DNA of 64,000 bases from Eggerthellaceae bacterium (GTDB lineage: Bacteria; Actinomycetota; Coriobacteriia; Coriobacteriales; Eggerthellaceae). The stretch spans positions 1-64,000 of the forward strand of contig JALCHN010000004.1 of assembly GCA_022644775.1 (NCBI GenBank), given 5' to 3'. Below the pieces are notes generated by a model. It was not told the origin of the DNA and made no database searches. It saw only the letters and a program-made list of their open reading frames with translations. Below, piece after piece: positions 19,144-28,182 of the stretch (positions within the stretch are counted from its first letter, which is position 1; every line of letters begins with the position of its first letter). The translations under genes were made by a program, and so were the position numbers.

Positions 19144-20073
19144 ATGATGTCACAGAACAATTGCCAAGACACCCGTGAGACAAGTGGCGTTAAAGGTCAA
19201 GTTGCGGGGTCGAGTGAAAAATCGTCCGAAGCCAGTGTTTACGTAATTCCGCTCACCGTATTCGTTCTGCTCGTTGCAGCTAGCTTCGGTATCTTGTATG
19301 CCGTCCTGGGAACGGTTCACCTTTTATTTGCTCTACTGGCTGTACTTTTCAGCGCTTTGGTAGCTTCTAGCATTCACATTGCGCAGGAATGGGAGCGTAT
19401 TGTAGTCTTGCGTCTTGGTAAATTTAACCGAATCGCGGGTCCTGGCTTATTTCTGACTATTCCGTTTATCGAGAGCTGTGCAATTCGCGTTGATCAACGT
19501 ATACGAATTACAAGCCTGAAGGCCGAAGAAACGTTAACTGCTGATTTGGTGCCTGTTGATGTCAATGCAGTGATGTACTGGATGGTTTGGGGCGTGCGAG
19601 AGGCTTGCTTCGAGGTTCTAGATTTCAATCTGGCGGTTGAGAATGCTGGTCAGGCTGCGCTTCGCGATGCAATAGGTAGGTCAACTGCTGCCGAAATTGT
19701 GCTGCGCCGGGAACAACTTGATAGTCAGCTTCAAGAAAAGCTCGAGAATCAAGTAGATCAATGGGGTGTCACAATAATATTAGTTTCCCTTATCGATATC
19801 GTTGTCCCGAAATCGTTACAGGATACGATGTCTTCTGAGGCTCAGGCTGAGCAGAGGAGCAAGGCGCGTATTGCGCTAGCTGAATCCGAACGTTCAATAT
19901 TCGATATTCTCGAAGAAGTCGGGACTGGATATAGGGACAACCCCGAGGCTTTGAAGCTCAGAACGATGCACTTACTCTACGAGAGTATAAAGGACTCAGG
20001 AGGCACGGTAGTCGTGCCCAGCTCGTTTAGCGAGGGGTTTGGCGATATCTTTTCTGATAAGCCAGCAAAGTAA
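19144..20073 (+). CDS. SPFH/band-7 (stomatin/slipin-like) membrane protein
   Basis: 309 residues. Two hydrophobic helices (about residues 31-80) are followed by the band-7 domain: QEWERIVVLRLGKFNRIAGPGLFLTIPF, RVDQRIRI, PVDVNAVMYWMVW and LRDAIGR. A helical C-terminus follows (SEAQAEQRSKARIALAES). Slipins oligomerise into membrane scaffolds. The usual NfeD-type partner is not adjacent. It sits between a GntR regulator and a molybdoenzyme operon, so organisation of respiratory membrane domains is possible but unproven. The GTAxGTA choice between ATG 19144 and ATG 19147 is open. Confidence 0.85.
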   Translation: MMSQNNCQDTRETSGVKGQVAGSSEKSSEASVYVIPLTVFVLLVAASFGILYAVLGTVHLLFALLAVLFSALVASSIHIAQEWERIVVLRLGKFNRIAGPGLFLTIPFIESCAIRVDQRIRITSLKAEETLTADLVPVDVNAVMYWMVWGVREACFEVLDFNLAVENAGQAALRDAIGRSTAAEIVLRREQLDSQLQEKLENQVDQWGVTIILVSLIDIVVPKSLQDTMSSEAQAEQRSKARIALAESERSIFDILEEVGTGYRDNPEALKLRTMHLLYESIKDSGGTVVVPSSFSEGFGDIFSDKPAK

Positions 20074-20094
20074 TGGGAACCCTTACCTATGTCG

Positions 20095-20104
20095 TATGAC
20101 AATC
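20095..20104 (+). promoter_or_regulatory. TATGACAATC repeat, copy 1
   Basis: Decamer repeated exactly at 20227-20236, both in the gap before the molybdoenzyme gene. Sequence context also matches partly afterwards (a TACA or TACATTG follows within about ten bases). Candidate regulator site; no known consensus assigned. Confidence 0.3.
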
Positions 20105-20226
20105 CCTAATGTACACCTCTTTACGTAACTCTCTGAATATCAGTTTCTGCCTTATTAACCATATGAGTACCCCTGGGATATATCTGCTTATCTTTGACAT
20201 AGAATAATTTAATTCATTGATTATCA

Positions 20227-20236
20227 TATGACAATC
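20227..20236 (+). promoter_or_regulatory. TATGACAATC repeat, copy 2
   Basis: Second exact copy of the decamer, about 156 bases before the likely start of the oxidoreductase gene and 132 bases from copy 1. Confidence 0.3.
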
Positions 20237-20382
20237 GGATACATTGTTTATGCAGGAACTCGGCCGGTTTCTTGGATTCAACAGCTGCTTTCATTTTGCG
20301 GCTCTCGTTGATTGAGGACAGCCAGCTATCGTGACTGTGCGGTAGCGGCTCATTTCGGAAGTTTCGTTATTGAATCAGGGGG

Positions 20383-23046
20383 ATGAGGTTCTTGAGTAAT
20401 CGCAGTTGGCTAACAAAGCCGATGTCGCTTTCCAGGCGCAGCTTTGTGGGCGCAGGTTTATCTTTGGCGAGTGCGGTAGCTGCTGGTGATTTATTGACAG
20501 GCTGCAGTAATGCTGTGGTTGAAACCAGCAGTTCAACTGAAGTTCCAACGGGCGAGTGGAAGACTGGTGCTTGTTGGCATAATTGTGGCGGACGCTGTCT
20601 GAACAAAGTGTTCGTTCAGGACGGTGTAGTAATTCGCCAAAAGACGGATGACAATCATGAAGATTCGCCGGATTGGCCTCAGCAGCGTGGTTGTCTACGT
20701 GGCAGGTCTCAGCGTAAACAAGTATTTGCTGCAGATAGATTGAAATATCCCATGAAGAGGAAGCATTGGCAACCTGATCAGCCCAATGGGGAGCTTCGGG
20801 GCTCAGATGATTGGGAACGAATCTCTTGGGATGAAGCCCTCGATTACATTGCAGATGGCTTGCAGAGCGCAAAAGCATCGAGTGGTAATCGATCAATCGT
20901 TTTGGACGGTGCTGATGAGTCTGATAATGCGGTAATCGCAAGGACTCTTGGTCTTTTCGGCGGTTATACCGAAACATGGAACACAAATTCTTTTGGTGGA
21001 TGGATTAGGACTCCGTTTATCATTGGCTTCCATCATGGAGGTAAGTGGGACCAAACCGTAAACGATCGTTTCGACCTTAGAAACTGCGAAACTATTGTTA
21101 TGCTTTCTATGAATCCAAGTTGGTCTGCTCTTGGCAGTCAAACTTTGAATTACTGGGAGGCAAAAAAAGCTGGGGCAAACTTTATTTGTATCGACCCATT
21201 TTATAACGATACGTATGCACTGCTTGATGCGAAATGGCTTCCTGTTCGTCCTGCTACTGACACTGCATTCCTTCTCGGCTTAGCTTATTCGATGCTTGAC
21301 CAGGATGGCGATCAGCACCTCATTGATTGGGATTTTTTGAACCGTTGTACTGTCGGGTTCGATTCCGAACATATGCCGGCCGATGCAAAGGAAAACATTA
21401 ACTTCAAGGACTATGTGCTCGGTGCCTATGATGGCGTAGCTAAGACTCCTGAATGGGCGGAGAAGATTTGCGGAATTCCTGCAGCTGACATTCGCCAACT
21501 GGCAACCCAGATGGGTAAAGACCATAAAGTTGCATTCATTTGTGGCATGGCTTCTGCGCGAACCCATAATTCGGATAGTCTTCCTCAGCTGATTATGACT
21601 ATCGGTGCTATGGGTGGGCATATGGGAAAATCTGGGCACATGACCGGGTCCACAATGCATGCGACTTCTGGCAATGGCGGTCCGGCGCTCATTCAAGCTG
21701 GTAAAGATGGGGTAGATGCGGTTCCGAACCTTGTCGATGACTCCATTAACGGACAAGAGCTTCCAAAGGCAATCATTGAAGGAAAATATACGTGGACTGG
21801 TAAGGGCGCGATTTATTTCGACACCCAGATGCAGCCAGGGCAAGAGCGAGATATTGATATAAAGGTTGTTTACCATGGTCGTTCTGCAGGTATGCAAACG
21901 GTCGATGAGACACCTCTTCAAATCGAGGCGGCAAAAAAGCCCGATATGATTGTTGCCCATGCCCAATTTTTTACGGCCAATGCTTGCTATTCGGACATCG
22001 TTCTCCCTATTACAACTGAATGGGAGAATCATGCCGCGATGACTGGCGGAACTCTGGTTCATTCTTCAAATCGCGAAATGATGGTTGTGTACCAGAATAT
22101 CGTCGCTCCTCTATATGAAGCTAAATCAGAGGGGTGGATCGCAGTCGAGCTGGGCAAGCGTCTGGGTCTTGCTGAGAGTGACTTGGCTCCGATTAGCGAA
22201 GACCAGGCATTTTTCAATAAGCTGGCCAGTATGAAAAAGATCGATTCGGACGGCAAGACTTTAGTTAATGCCGTCAAGCTTACCAAGCAGGATATTCAGA
22301 ATCTTGGCGCTGAAGGCAATCCTCAGGACGGCGCTCTGGAGTGGACTGAGCTCGAGAAGGCTGGTGTGTATCAGGTAAAACGCCAGCAGGGCGACAACTA
22401 TGGATACATCGCATTTAAGGATTTCAGAGATGATCCAGATGCGAACCCTCTCGATACGCCATCCGGCAAATTGGAAATTTATTGCCAAACACTTGCCGAT
22501 AAAATCAACGGGATGGGCTTCTCGAAAATCCTTCCAATCCCCTCATACATCGAGGTGGAAGATGGTTACACAAAGACATTCGATGATTGGGACAGCCAAG
22601 TAAAGGGCGAATTCGATAAGCAGATGATTTGCTTAAAGTATCCCCGTAGAGCTCATACCGTGTTCGATAACGTTCCCTGGCTGCGAGAGGCATGGGCGAA
22701 TCCCGTGTTCTTGTCTCAGCAGGATGCACAAGAGTCGAACATTTCCGATGGTGACACGGTGCTTGTTTCATCTCCGTATGGTGGCAAGGTTATTCGGAAG
22801 GCCTGCGTTACTGGTCGTCTTCGTCCGGGCGTTGTGGGCGTTCCGCATGGAGCATGGCCCAAGTTTGACGAAGCTACGGGTATTGATGTAGCGGGCTGTG
22901 ATAATACTCTGACTCACGCTATTCCTACTGGATGTGGAGTATCGGGGTTCAACTCAAATATTGTAAAGATTGAAAAATACGATGGTGAGCAGTTGGTTGA
23001 CGATGTTCAGCAAGCACTTCGTATTCCCCTCAAGGATGGTGAGTGA
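20383..23046 (+). CDS. Tat-exported molybdopterin oxidoreductase, catalytic subunit (DMSO reductase family)
   Basis: 887 residues. A twin-arginine signal (LSRRSFVGAG, Arg18-Arg19) leads to LLTGC, where Cys41 looks like a lipobox, so it may be a Tat lipoprotein. The [4Fe-4S] ligands are Cys64, Cys68, Cys72 and Cys104 (CWHNCGGRC, RGCLRG). The long central region and the C-terminal molydopterin-binding domain (NISDGDTVLVSSPYGG, ending near GVSGFNSNIVKIEKY) fit DmsA-like enzymes. The terminal electron acceptor cannot be told from sequence. A TTG at 20392, with GGGGATGAGG just upstream, may be the true start instead of ATG 20383. The ferredoxin subunit gene follows directly. Confidence 0.9.
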   Translation: MRFLSNRSWLTKPMSLSRRSFVGAGLSLASAVAAGDLLTGCSNAVVETSSSTEVPTGEWKTGACWHNCGGRCLNKVFVQDGVVIRQKTDDNHEDSPDWPQQRGCLRGRSQRKQVFAADRLKYPMKRKHWQPDQPNGELRGSDDWERISWDEALDYIADGLQSAKASSGNRSIVLDGADESDNAVIARTLGLFGGYTETWNTNSFGGWIRTPFIIGFHHGGKWDQTVNDRFDLRNCETIVMLSMNPSWSALGSQTLNYWEAKKAGANFICIDPFYNDTYALLDAKWLPVRPATDTAFLLGLAYSMLDQDGDQHLIDWDFLNRCTVGFDSEHMPADAKENINFKDYVLGAYDGVAKTPEWAEKICGIPAADIRQLATQMGKDHKVAFICGMASARTHNSDSLPQLIMTIGAMGGHMGKSGHMTGSTMHATSGNGGPALIQAGKDGVDAVPNLVDDSINGQELPKAIIEGKYTWTGKGAIYFDTQMQPGQERDIDIKVVYHGRSAGMQTVDETPLQIEAAKKPDMIVAHAQFFTANACYSDIVLPITTEWENHAAMTGGTLVHSSNREMMVVYQNIVAPLYEAKSEGWIAVELGKRLGLAESDLAPISEDQAFFNKLASMKKIDSDGKTLVNAVKLTKQDIQNLGAEGNPQDGALEWTELEKAGVYQVKRQQGDNYGYIAFKDFRDDPDANPLDTPSGKLEIYCQTLADKINGMGFSKILPIPSYIEVEDGYTKTFDDWDSQVKGEFDKQMICLKYPRRAHTVFDNVPWLREAWANPVFLSQQDAQESNISDGDTVLVSSPYGGKVIRKACVTGRLRPGVVGVPHGAWPKFDEATGIDVAGCDNTLTHAIPTGCGVSGFNSNIVKIEKYDGEQLVDDVQQALRIPLKDGE

Positions 23047-23048
23047 TA

Positions 23049-23639
23049 ATGGGCGAAAGCGAAAGCCGTAAGGGCTTCTACTTTAATCAAGAGGCCTGTA
23101 TAGGTTGCCGTACTTGCCAGATTGCCTGCAAGGATAAAAATGATTTAGATGTAGGTATGTTGTTCAGGCACGTATTGAGCTTTGAGGTTGGCAATTATCC
23201 GGATACTGGCGTCTACCATCTTTCAATTTCTTGCAACCACTGTTTGGATCCGGCGTGCGTTAAGGTCTGTCCCACAGGAGCTATGTATATTGACGCAGAA
23301 GATGGCACCGTGCAGCACAATGATGATGTATGCATTGGCTGCAGGAGCTGCGTAATGGCCTGTCCCTATGGGCATCCGAAGTATAACGAAGCAACGCGAA
23401 CCGTTCATAAATGCGATGCGTGCATTCAATTGCGTGCCGAGGGTGAACAACCTAGCTGTGTCGCCTCTTGCGTAATGAGAGCCCTTGAATTTGGCGATAT
23501 TGAGGAATTGAGGTCCGCTCATCCGCAGGCCGTTGATTCTATTGCGGTGCTCGTCGATTCCAGTAAGACACATCCATCGTTGCTAATTGACCCACGAGAT
23601 AGCGCGGGGTCAGATGAATACAGACAGCTAATGATGTAG
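23049..23639 (+). CDS. Four-cluster ferredoxin subunit (DmsB-like)
   Basis: 196 residues with four cysteine groups: CIGCRTCQIAC, CNHCLDPACVKVCP, CIGCRSCVMACP and CDACIQLRAEGEQPSCVASC. This is the arrangement of DmsB/NrfC electron-transfer subunits. It passes electrons between the membrane anchor and the molybdoenzyme encoded just upstream. The ATG at 23049 has AAGGA about ten bases upstream; a GTG at 23043 overlapping the previous stop is the alternative. No signal peptide, as expected for co-export with a Tat partner. Confidence 0.92.
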   Translation: MGESESRKGFYFNQEACIGCRTCQIACKDKNDLDVGMLFRHVLSFEVGNYPDTGVYHLSISCNHCLDPACVKVCPTGAMYIDAEDGTVQHNDDVCIGCRSCVMACPYGHPKYNEATRTVHKCDACIQLRAEGEQPSCVASCVMRALEFGDIEELRSAHPQAVDSIAVLVDSSKTHPSLLIDPRDSAGSDEYRQLMM

Positions 23640-23753
23640 TCGGTTCTTCTTTGCTGGCGGTTTAACTCCTTGTACAGCTACTGTGCTGGCTGGTTTCTTC
23701 GTCCCGTACTTCTATGCTGTTGAGATATTTCTATTCGAGAGCACTAAATTGAT

Positions 23754-24410
23754 ATGACTAATTCTCACGAAGTTTATTCGATACTGAGTACAAGGTTTGC
23801 TTTGTACACGATTATGAGTCGCATCTTCGACCATGAGCCTGATGAGGAAATCCTTCAATTGGTCGGCGGCGTTGATTTTGTCTCCGCTTGCTCTTTTCTC
23901 GAGCATGGATCTGAGCTTGCGCAGAAAATGTCTTGCTTGGCTCACGACGTGAATGCTCTAGATACTCTTTCGAATGAATATACAGTTCTGTTCATTGGGC
24001 CAAATAAATTACCGGTTCCGCTTTGGGAGTCTGTCTATGTGGACAAAGAGAATCTGCTGTTCACTCAAACAACGCTCTCTGTTCGAAATGAATATCGGAA
24101 AGCGGGTTATATTCCCAATGGCTATCCTCATGTACCCGATGACTTTATCGCGACAGAATTGTCTTTTCTCGCTGCTCAGTCGAAAGCTGCTTTAGATTCT
24201 TTTTCTTTGGGCGATTCTGAGAAAATGAAAGTATATGTAAGCGTTCAGAAGGAGTTTATCAGCTTGCATATTGGTCGTTGGATCGATGTATTCGCACAGC
24301 GCTTGGCTTCCAGTGATTTCTATTCTGATTTCTATTCCTCTTCGGCGAATCTCTGCAAGGAGCTCGTTCTTGCCGATTGCAGCTATGTACTTCCGATGTT
24401 GGTCAGTTAG
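23754..24410 (+). CDS. TorD/DmsD-family maturation chaperone
   Basis: 218 residues, mainly helical. The family hallmark is the EYTVLFIGPNKLPVPLWESVY segment (residues about 75-95), followed by VRNEYRKAGY and the H-x-x-D-like GYPHVPDDFIATELSFL. These cytoplasmic chaperones bind the Tat signal and help insert cofactor into the molybdoenzyme before export. Position between the DmsB-like and DmsC-like genes fits a role for this operon's enzyme. Confidence 0.88.
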   Translation: MTNSHEVYSILSTRFALYTIMSRIFDHEPDEEILQLVGGVDFVSACSFLEHGSELAQKMSCLAHDVNALDTLSNEYTVLFIGPNKLPVPLWESVYVDKENLLFTQTTLSVRNEYRKAGYIPNGYPHVPDDFIATELSFLAAQSKAALDSFSLGDSEKMKVYVSVQKEFISLHIGRWIDVFAQRLASSDFYSDFYSSSANLCKELVLADCSYVLPMLVS

Positions 24411-24619
24411 TCTGCTTGCATAGGCACTCGTCATCGGCTGCTTAGCTTTATGGCGATTCAGAGAACATCGATTTGCTGTGAATTGTCCGGGTCCGGCATT
24501 TGCTGGTTTCGCTACGCATCGCAAGCCAAGCAAAGGCTGTGTGGTCGATCGTGATTGTGCCCATTGTCTTGCTGGCAATTGGATGCTGGTGCCATGTCCT
24601 TGAAAGAAGGAAAACGAGA

Positions 24620-25369
24620 ATGATTCAAGAATTCCCTTTGTTCATATTCACTTTACTTGGCGGTGCTGCGGGCTGTTCTTACGTATTTGCCGCATTGTTT
24701 CCGCTTGAAAAGCCGCAAAGGACACGGAAAGTTGCCCTACCTCTTGTGGCGTTAATTCTGTTGGCCGTTTCTGGGCTTACGTTGCTTACCCATCTGGGGC
24801 ATCCCGAACGAATGTTTAATGCGTTTGGTAATCCTTCTGCTGGCATTACTCAGGAGGGGGTGGTCATGATTTGCTTTGGCGTGATTGTTCTTGTTGATTT
24901 CGTGATGTGCGCGGTCAAAGATAGGGATATTCGTTGGCTGAAAATAGTTGGCGGAGTATTTGGCCTCCTTCTTTCTTGCGTGATGGCGAATGCCTACTTT
25001 CAAATGCTGGGTAAACCTTGCGCTTCTAATCCGGTAGTGGTACCCATGTTCATTTTTGGAAATCTTGCTACTGGTGCTGCTCTGTATTCTTTGTTTATGG
25101 CGCGCCCTTTCGACAAGAGTGCATTTAAGTGGTCTGACTTTGTAGTCACTGTTATTGCTGCCTTGACGTTTTGCGCATTAGTCCCGGTTTTTGAGGCGAA
25201 CCAATTGAGCGTTGCTCCTTTCGTCATCGCGACAATTGTGGTCCTTGCGGCTGCGGTATGCATGCTTATTGCTGGAAAATGCGAGAAGTTTGACTTTACG
25301 GTTGTTGTCTGCGCGCTTGTATTTATCGGTGTGATGGTTGCGCGTTTTGCCTTCTATTCCGTCATTTAG
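24620..25369 (+). CDS. DmsC-like membrane anchor subunit
   Basis: 249 residues with about eight membrane helices. EFPLFIFTLLGGAAGCSYVF, THLGHPERMFNAFGNPSAGIT and PMFIFGNLATGAALYSL are typical of DmsC anchors, which oxidise menaquinol and hold the DmsAB dimer. ATG 24620 is selected because AAGGA lies eight bases upstream and family proteins begin at this point; the frame is open from 24500 but that part overlaps non-coding-looking DNA. It closes the respiratory module. Confidence 0.88.
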   Translation: MIQEFPLFIFTLLGGAAGCSYVFAALFPLEKPQRTRKVALPLVALILLAVSGLTLLTHLGHPERMFNAFGNPSAGITQEGVVMICFGVIVLVDFVMCAVKDRDIRWLKIVGGVFGLLLSCVMANAYFQMLGKPCASNPVVVPMFIFGNLATGAALYSLFMARPFDKSAFKWSDFVVTVIAALTFCALVPVFEANQLSVAPFVIATIVVLAAAVCMLIAGKCEKFDFTVVVCALVFIGVMVARFAFYSVI

Positions 25370-25686
25370 GTCTCATTGGTAGACATTTGGACCGAGTCGG
25401 AAAGCCCTAACATTTATTTTGCCTACAGGCGTTGAACGGCCCCCGCAAAGGGGCCGTTCTCGTGTGGGGAGAGCGCGTGTTTGCGCAGTACCGTTACGCT
25501 GCATAATGCTACAGAGTCTGGATGGCGTTGAGGGTGATCGCTTCCCGAAGGTTGGTGTAAGGCCATTCTGCGTGGAGGCTCTCCGCAGTGAAAACGGCCA
25601 TCGCCTAGAATCGTTCAGAGTCCAATTTGGCAGATTCGGAAGAAAAGCAATGGCCGCAGTAGAAAGTTTAGGGCAGGAAGGCCTCT
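25370..25686. other. Gap holding a terminator and possible gene debris
   Basis: 317 bp after the DmsC gene. It begins with a strong hairpin (25435-25458). The rest is open in one frame (25419-25739) but the peptide is arginine-rich and unlike any family known to me. It may be decayed sequence related to the chimeric ORF that follows. Confidence 0.35.
25435..25464 (+). terminator. Hairpin downstream of the respiratory module
   Basis: AACGGCCCC (25435-25443) pairs with GGGGCCGTT (25450-25458), loop CGCAAA, then a short TCTCGT tail. A similar GGCCCC/GGGGCC hairpin recurs at 28125-28142. Confidence 0.6.
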
Positions 25687-26604
25687 GTGCCCGAGATTCC
25701 TCTCGCCGACGGGATGGCGAACCTCCAAGAGCGCATTAGGCTCATGGCCGAGGCGCTCGTCAACGAGACATGGTCACGCAGGCCGAAACAGCAACGGCCG
25801 AAACGGCTACCATCGCCGCTCTCTCATGACGAGCGTGTCCCCATCGAGCTGCGCATATCCAAGCTTAGGATGTGGCCTTACCACCTTGGCGACCTTCTGG
25901 CAAAGCGCTCGCGCATGGGCCGGGTAGTGATTACCGCAGTGTCGGAGATGGTGACCAACGGCGTGAGTACCCGTAAGGTCGAGAAGATGGCGTACTATGC
26001 GCATGTGCTACGTGTGGTGCAGAAGATCGCCTATCTCTATAGCTGGCCTGGCCTCTTCGATGAGAACGGCGAGATAGACGACGGCACGAAGAGCATGCTC
26101 ACGCTGTTCCTTGGGATCATGAGCGGGGTGGAGATGGCAGGTCAGGGCGTGGACAACGTGGCGAAAGGCCTCGCCGCCGGCGTCGCGAAGAAGCTTCCCC
26201 AGAAGGCCCTGACGAAAGGCAACGTATACCCGATAGTGAAGAAAGTGGCCGGGTACCTTGGCGTGCAGATGTCGAAGCAGACCTTCGCCAAGGGAGTGAG
26301 CAAGGCCGTTCCCATTATCGGCGGCGCCGTGTCGGGGAGTCTGACGTTCGCAACGTTTCGCCCTATGTCGGCGAAGCTGCGCGATTACCTGGCGGGACTT
26401 CCGCTGGCGGATCCCGCGAGGCAGGCGGCTGATTCGGCCAGGGATTCGCCTGAGGCAGACACGGTTGTAGAAGTCGCCGCCGACGTTGTGGACGTCGATC
26501 CGGTTGTGCCGGCGGACGCGCCCGAGGATGGGTTGCAGCCGGCGGCGACCGATCAGGCGCGGCGCGACTGTAGGGTAGGGCCGTTCCCGCGCCGGGCAAG
26601 GTAG
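25687..26604 (+). pseudogene. IS256-transposase fragment fused in frame to an EcsC-family C-terminus
   Basis: 305-residue frame with two unrelated parts. Residues about 45-100 (VPIELRISKLRMWPYHLGDLL, AVSEMVTNGVSTRKVEKM) match the region of IS256/mutator transposases before the catalytic core. From about residue 102 (YAHVLRVVQKIAYLYSWPGLF, LFLGIMSGVEMAGQGVDN, ALTKGNVYPIVKKVAGYLGV, FAKGVSKAVPIIGGAVSG) it matches the C-terminal half of EcsC-family proteins. The join is seamless in frame. A charged tail of about 65 residues follows. Both parts are incomplete, so the parsimonious reading is debris from an insertion into an ecsC-like gene. Expression of a hybrid protein cannot be excluded. Confidence 0.7.
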
Positions 26605-26620
26605 ATGCGGGTTGAGTCCA

Positions 26621-26663
26621 ATATACGGCCTCGACTGTCGTTCGGGCATACGCGCTCCAACCG
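26621..26663 (+). repeat. 43-bp direct repeat, copy 1
   Basis: Identical over 43 bases to 28183-28225. Weaker similarity extends upstream, including CCGGGCAAGGT 29 bases before this copy and 31 bases before the other. The two copies bracket the Abi gene. Confidence 0.85.
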
Positions 26664-26786
26664 GTCGCACGTTCGTTATGAATGTCCAGAGAAGGTGCTT
26701 GTCGCGGTTGATCTTTCGCCCGATATGCGAAGTTTCGTGGAGATACGACCTTGGCTGCTGCTGAAGGTAAATGCAATCTTACGTCG

Positions 26787-26792
26787 TATAAT
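26787..26792 (+). promoter_or_regulatory. -10 box, probable leaderless promoter of the Abi gene
   Basis: Perfect TATAAT followed by seven bases and then the ATG at 26800. No Shine-Dalgarno and no clear -35. Confidence 0.5.
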
Positions 26793-26799
26793 TCCCGAT

Positions 26800-27780
26800 A
26801 TGAATACTTCTCAGAACAGTGCAACGCGGAAGCCATGGCTTACTCCTACGGAGCAGGTGGCTCATATGGCGTCAAAAGGCGTCAAGTTCGACCTGATGTC
26901 TAAAGGGGATGCCGCTTCATATCTCGCAAAGAATAACATTTATTTTCGGCTGAGCTCGTATCGAGTGGAGTTTTCAAAGGTTGAAGAAGGCTCGCGCAGT
27001 GGCCAGTATGCCAATCTCGATTTTAAGATGCTTGTGGATATGTCGATTATCGACATGATGTTGCGCAACGAAATGATCGTTATGGCGCTTGATGTGGAGC
27101 ATTTCGCTAAAGTCCATTTACTAACGAGGATAGAGCAGGAGGGAGAGGACGGCTATGCCATCGTCTCTGACTACCTGCGTTCTTGTGATGTTCGGCATAA
27201 TGGCCGTGTAGAGAACCGTGTCAAAATCGAGATAAATCGCGGGAAGTCAAGTCCGTATATTAGCGGGCTGCTGAACAAGTACCCAAATTTCGACTTTCCG
27301 GTATGGGCTTTTATGGAAGTTATCTCGTTTGGCACGTTCTGCTACTTTTTACGGTTCTGCGGCGAGCGTTTCCAGGATAGGGACATGCAAAACATGTTCT
27401 ATCTTTTGATGGCGGTAAAGAGTCTTAGGAATGCATGCGCTCATAACAACTGCATCTTGAACTTTCTTGGTACCGATGGGGGAGAGGTAAAACTTGGGTA
27501 TGCAGTTGCTCGGGCGCTTGGAGCGGTGCCGGGTATAGGAAAAGGGCAACGAAAAAGCAAGATGAAGAATTGCCGGCTTCAGCAGATTGTCACCACGCTT
27601 TACCTCCATAAACAGTTTGCTTCAGAGGGTGTTGTGAATCATAGGGTTGAATCGCTGCAGGCATTCAAAAGCAGGATGTTGCTGCATGTCGACTTCTATA
27701 ATGGGACTGCCCCTCGCATCAGGTCCACCTTTTACTTTTTGGCTGCTGTGATTGATGCGTGGTATCCACTTGAGTTGTAG
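26800..27780 (+). CDS. Abi_2-family (AbiD/AbiF-like) abortive-infection protein with HEPN motif
   Basis: 326 residues. The N-terminus KPWLTPTEQVAHMASKGVKF and YLAKNNIYFRLSSYR is the Abi_2 signature. SLRNACAHNNCIL contains R210-x4-H215, the HEPN ribonuclease motif, so RNA cleavage on phage attack is a reasonable family-based expectation. Met at 26800 is chosen because the Abi_2 domain begins here and a TATAAT ends seven bases upstream; the frame is open from 26605 but that stretch contains the direct repeat. The gene is AT-richer than its flanks, lies between 43-bp direct repeats, and is followed by a strong terminator, suggesting a transferred single-gene defence cassette. Confidence 0.85.
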   Translation: MNTSQNSATRKPWLTPTEQVAHMASKGVKFDLMSKGDAASYLAKNNIYFRLSSYRVEFSKVEEGSRSGQYANLDFKMLVDMSIIDMMLRNEMIVMALDVEHFAKVHLLTRIEQEGEDGYAIVSDYLRSCDVRHNGRVENRVKIEINRGKSSPYISGLLNKYPNFDFPVWAFMEVISFGTFCYFLRFCGERFQDRDMQNMFYLLMAVKSLRNACAHNNCILNFLGTDGGEVKLGYAVARALGAVPGIGKGQRKSKMKNCRLQQIVTTLYLHKQFASEGVVNHRVESLQAFKSRMLLHVDFYNGTAPRIRSTFYFLAAVIDAWYPLEL

Positions 27781-27849
27781 GGTAACTCTTGTTATGTGTG
27801 TCGTTGATTAGTAGAATATCGCTTACATCAAAAAGCATTGCGCTTTGCA

Positions 27850-27891
27850 AGGGGGCGTCTTCGTAAGAGGAAACCCCCTAGTTTCTTTTTT
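27850..27891 (+). terminator. Rho-independent terminator of the Abi gene
   Basis: AGGGGG (27850-27855) pairs with CCCCCT (27874-27879), with an inner TCTT/AAGA stem, followed by TTTCTTTTTT. Confidence 0.75.
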
Positions 27892-28124
27892 GGGCGAATT
27901 CCTACTTCAAGTGCAACGTTGAAATTCAAAGTAGTCGCTCAGATGCGACCTCTGTTGATGCTTGCGGAAACAAGCATCGTTGGTGGGGCCATGGACGGTT
28001 GCAAGCATCTTAGCGATTCGTTCAACCGGAGACCGCGCAAACGCCTAGGGCGGAAGTCCGTCTGGGAGGCTTTCCGCTCGTGCCGTTTTTTTCCGAACGC
28101 AAGTGCGCCGTCAAACCGACCGAC

Positions 28125-28147
28125 CGGCCCCGAAAGGGGCCGTTTCA
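28125..28147 (+). terminator. GGCCCC-GAAA-GGGGCC hairpin
   Basis: CGGCCCC (28125-28131) and GGGGCCG (28136-28142) with a GAAA tetraloop and a short TTTC tail. It echoes the hairpin at 25435-25458 and adjoins repeat copy 2. Confidence 0.5.
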
Positions 28148-28182
28148 TGCACCGGGCAAGGTGGGCGTGCGCGCTGAACGCT

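Larger units (their letters stand above)
20074..20382. other. Regulatory-looking intergenic region upstream of the molybdoenzyme
   Basis: 309 bp, AT-rich, with no plausible gene. It holds two identical TATGACAATC decamers (20095-20104 and 20227-20236) and a TTGACA-like hexamer near 20197. The separation of the oxidoreductase from the SPFH gene suggests its own promoter here. Confidence 0.45.

Noticed and set aside
26605..26799. N-terminal extension of the Abi protein
   Set aside because: Frame is open from 26605 but covers the direct repeat, and a TATAAT ends seven bases before the better start at 26800.
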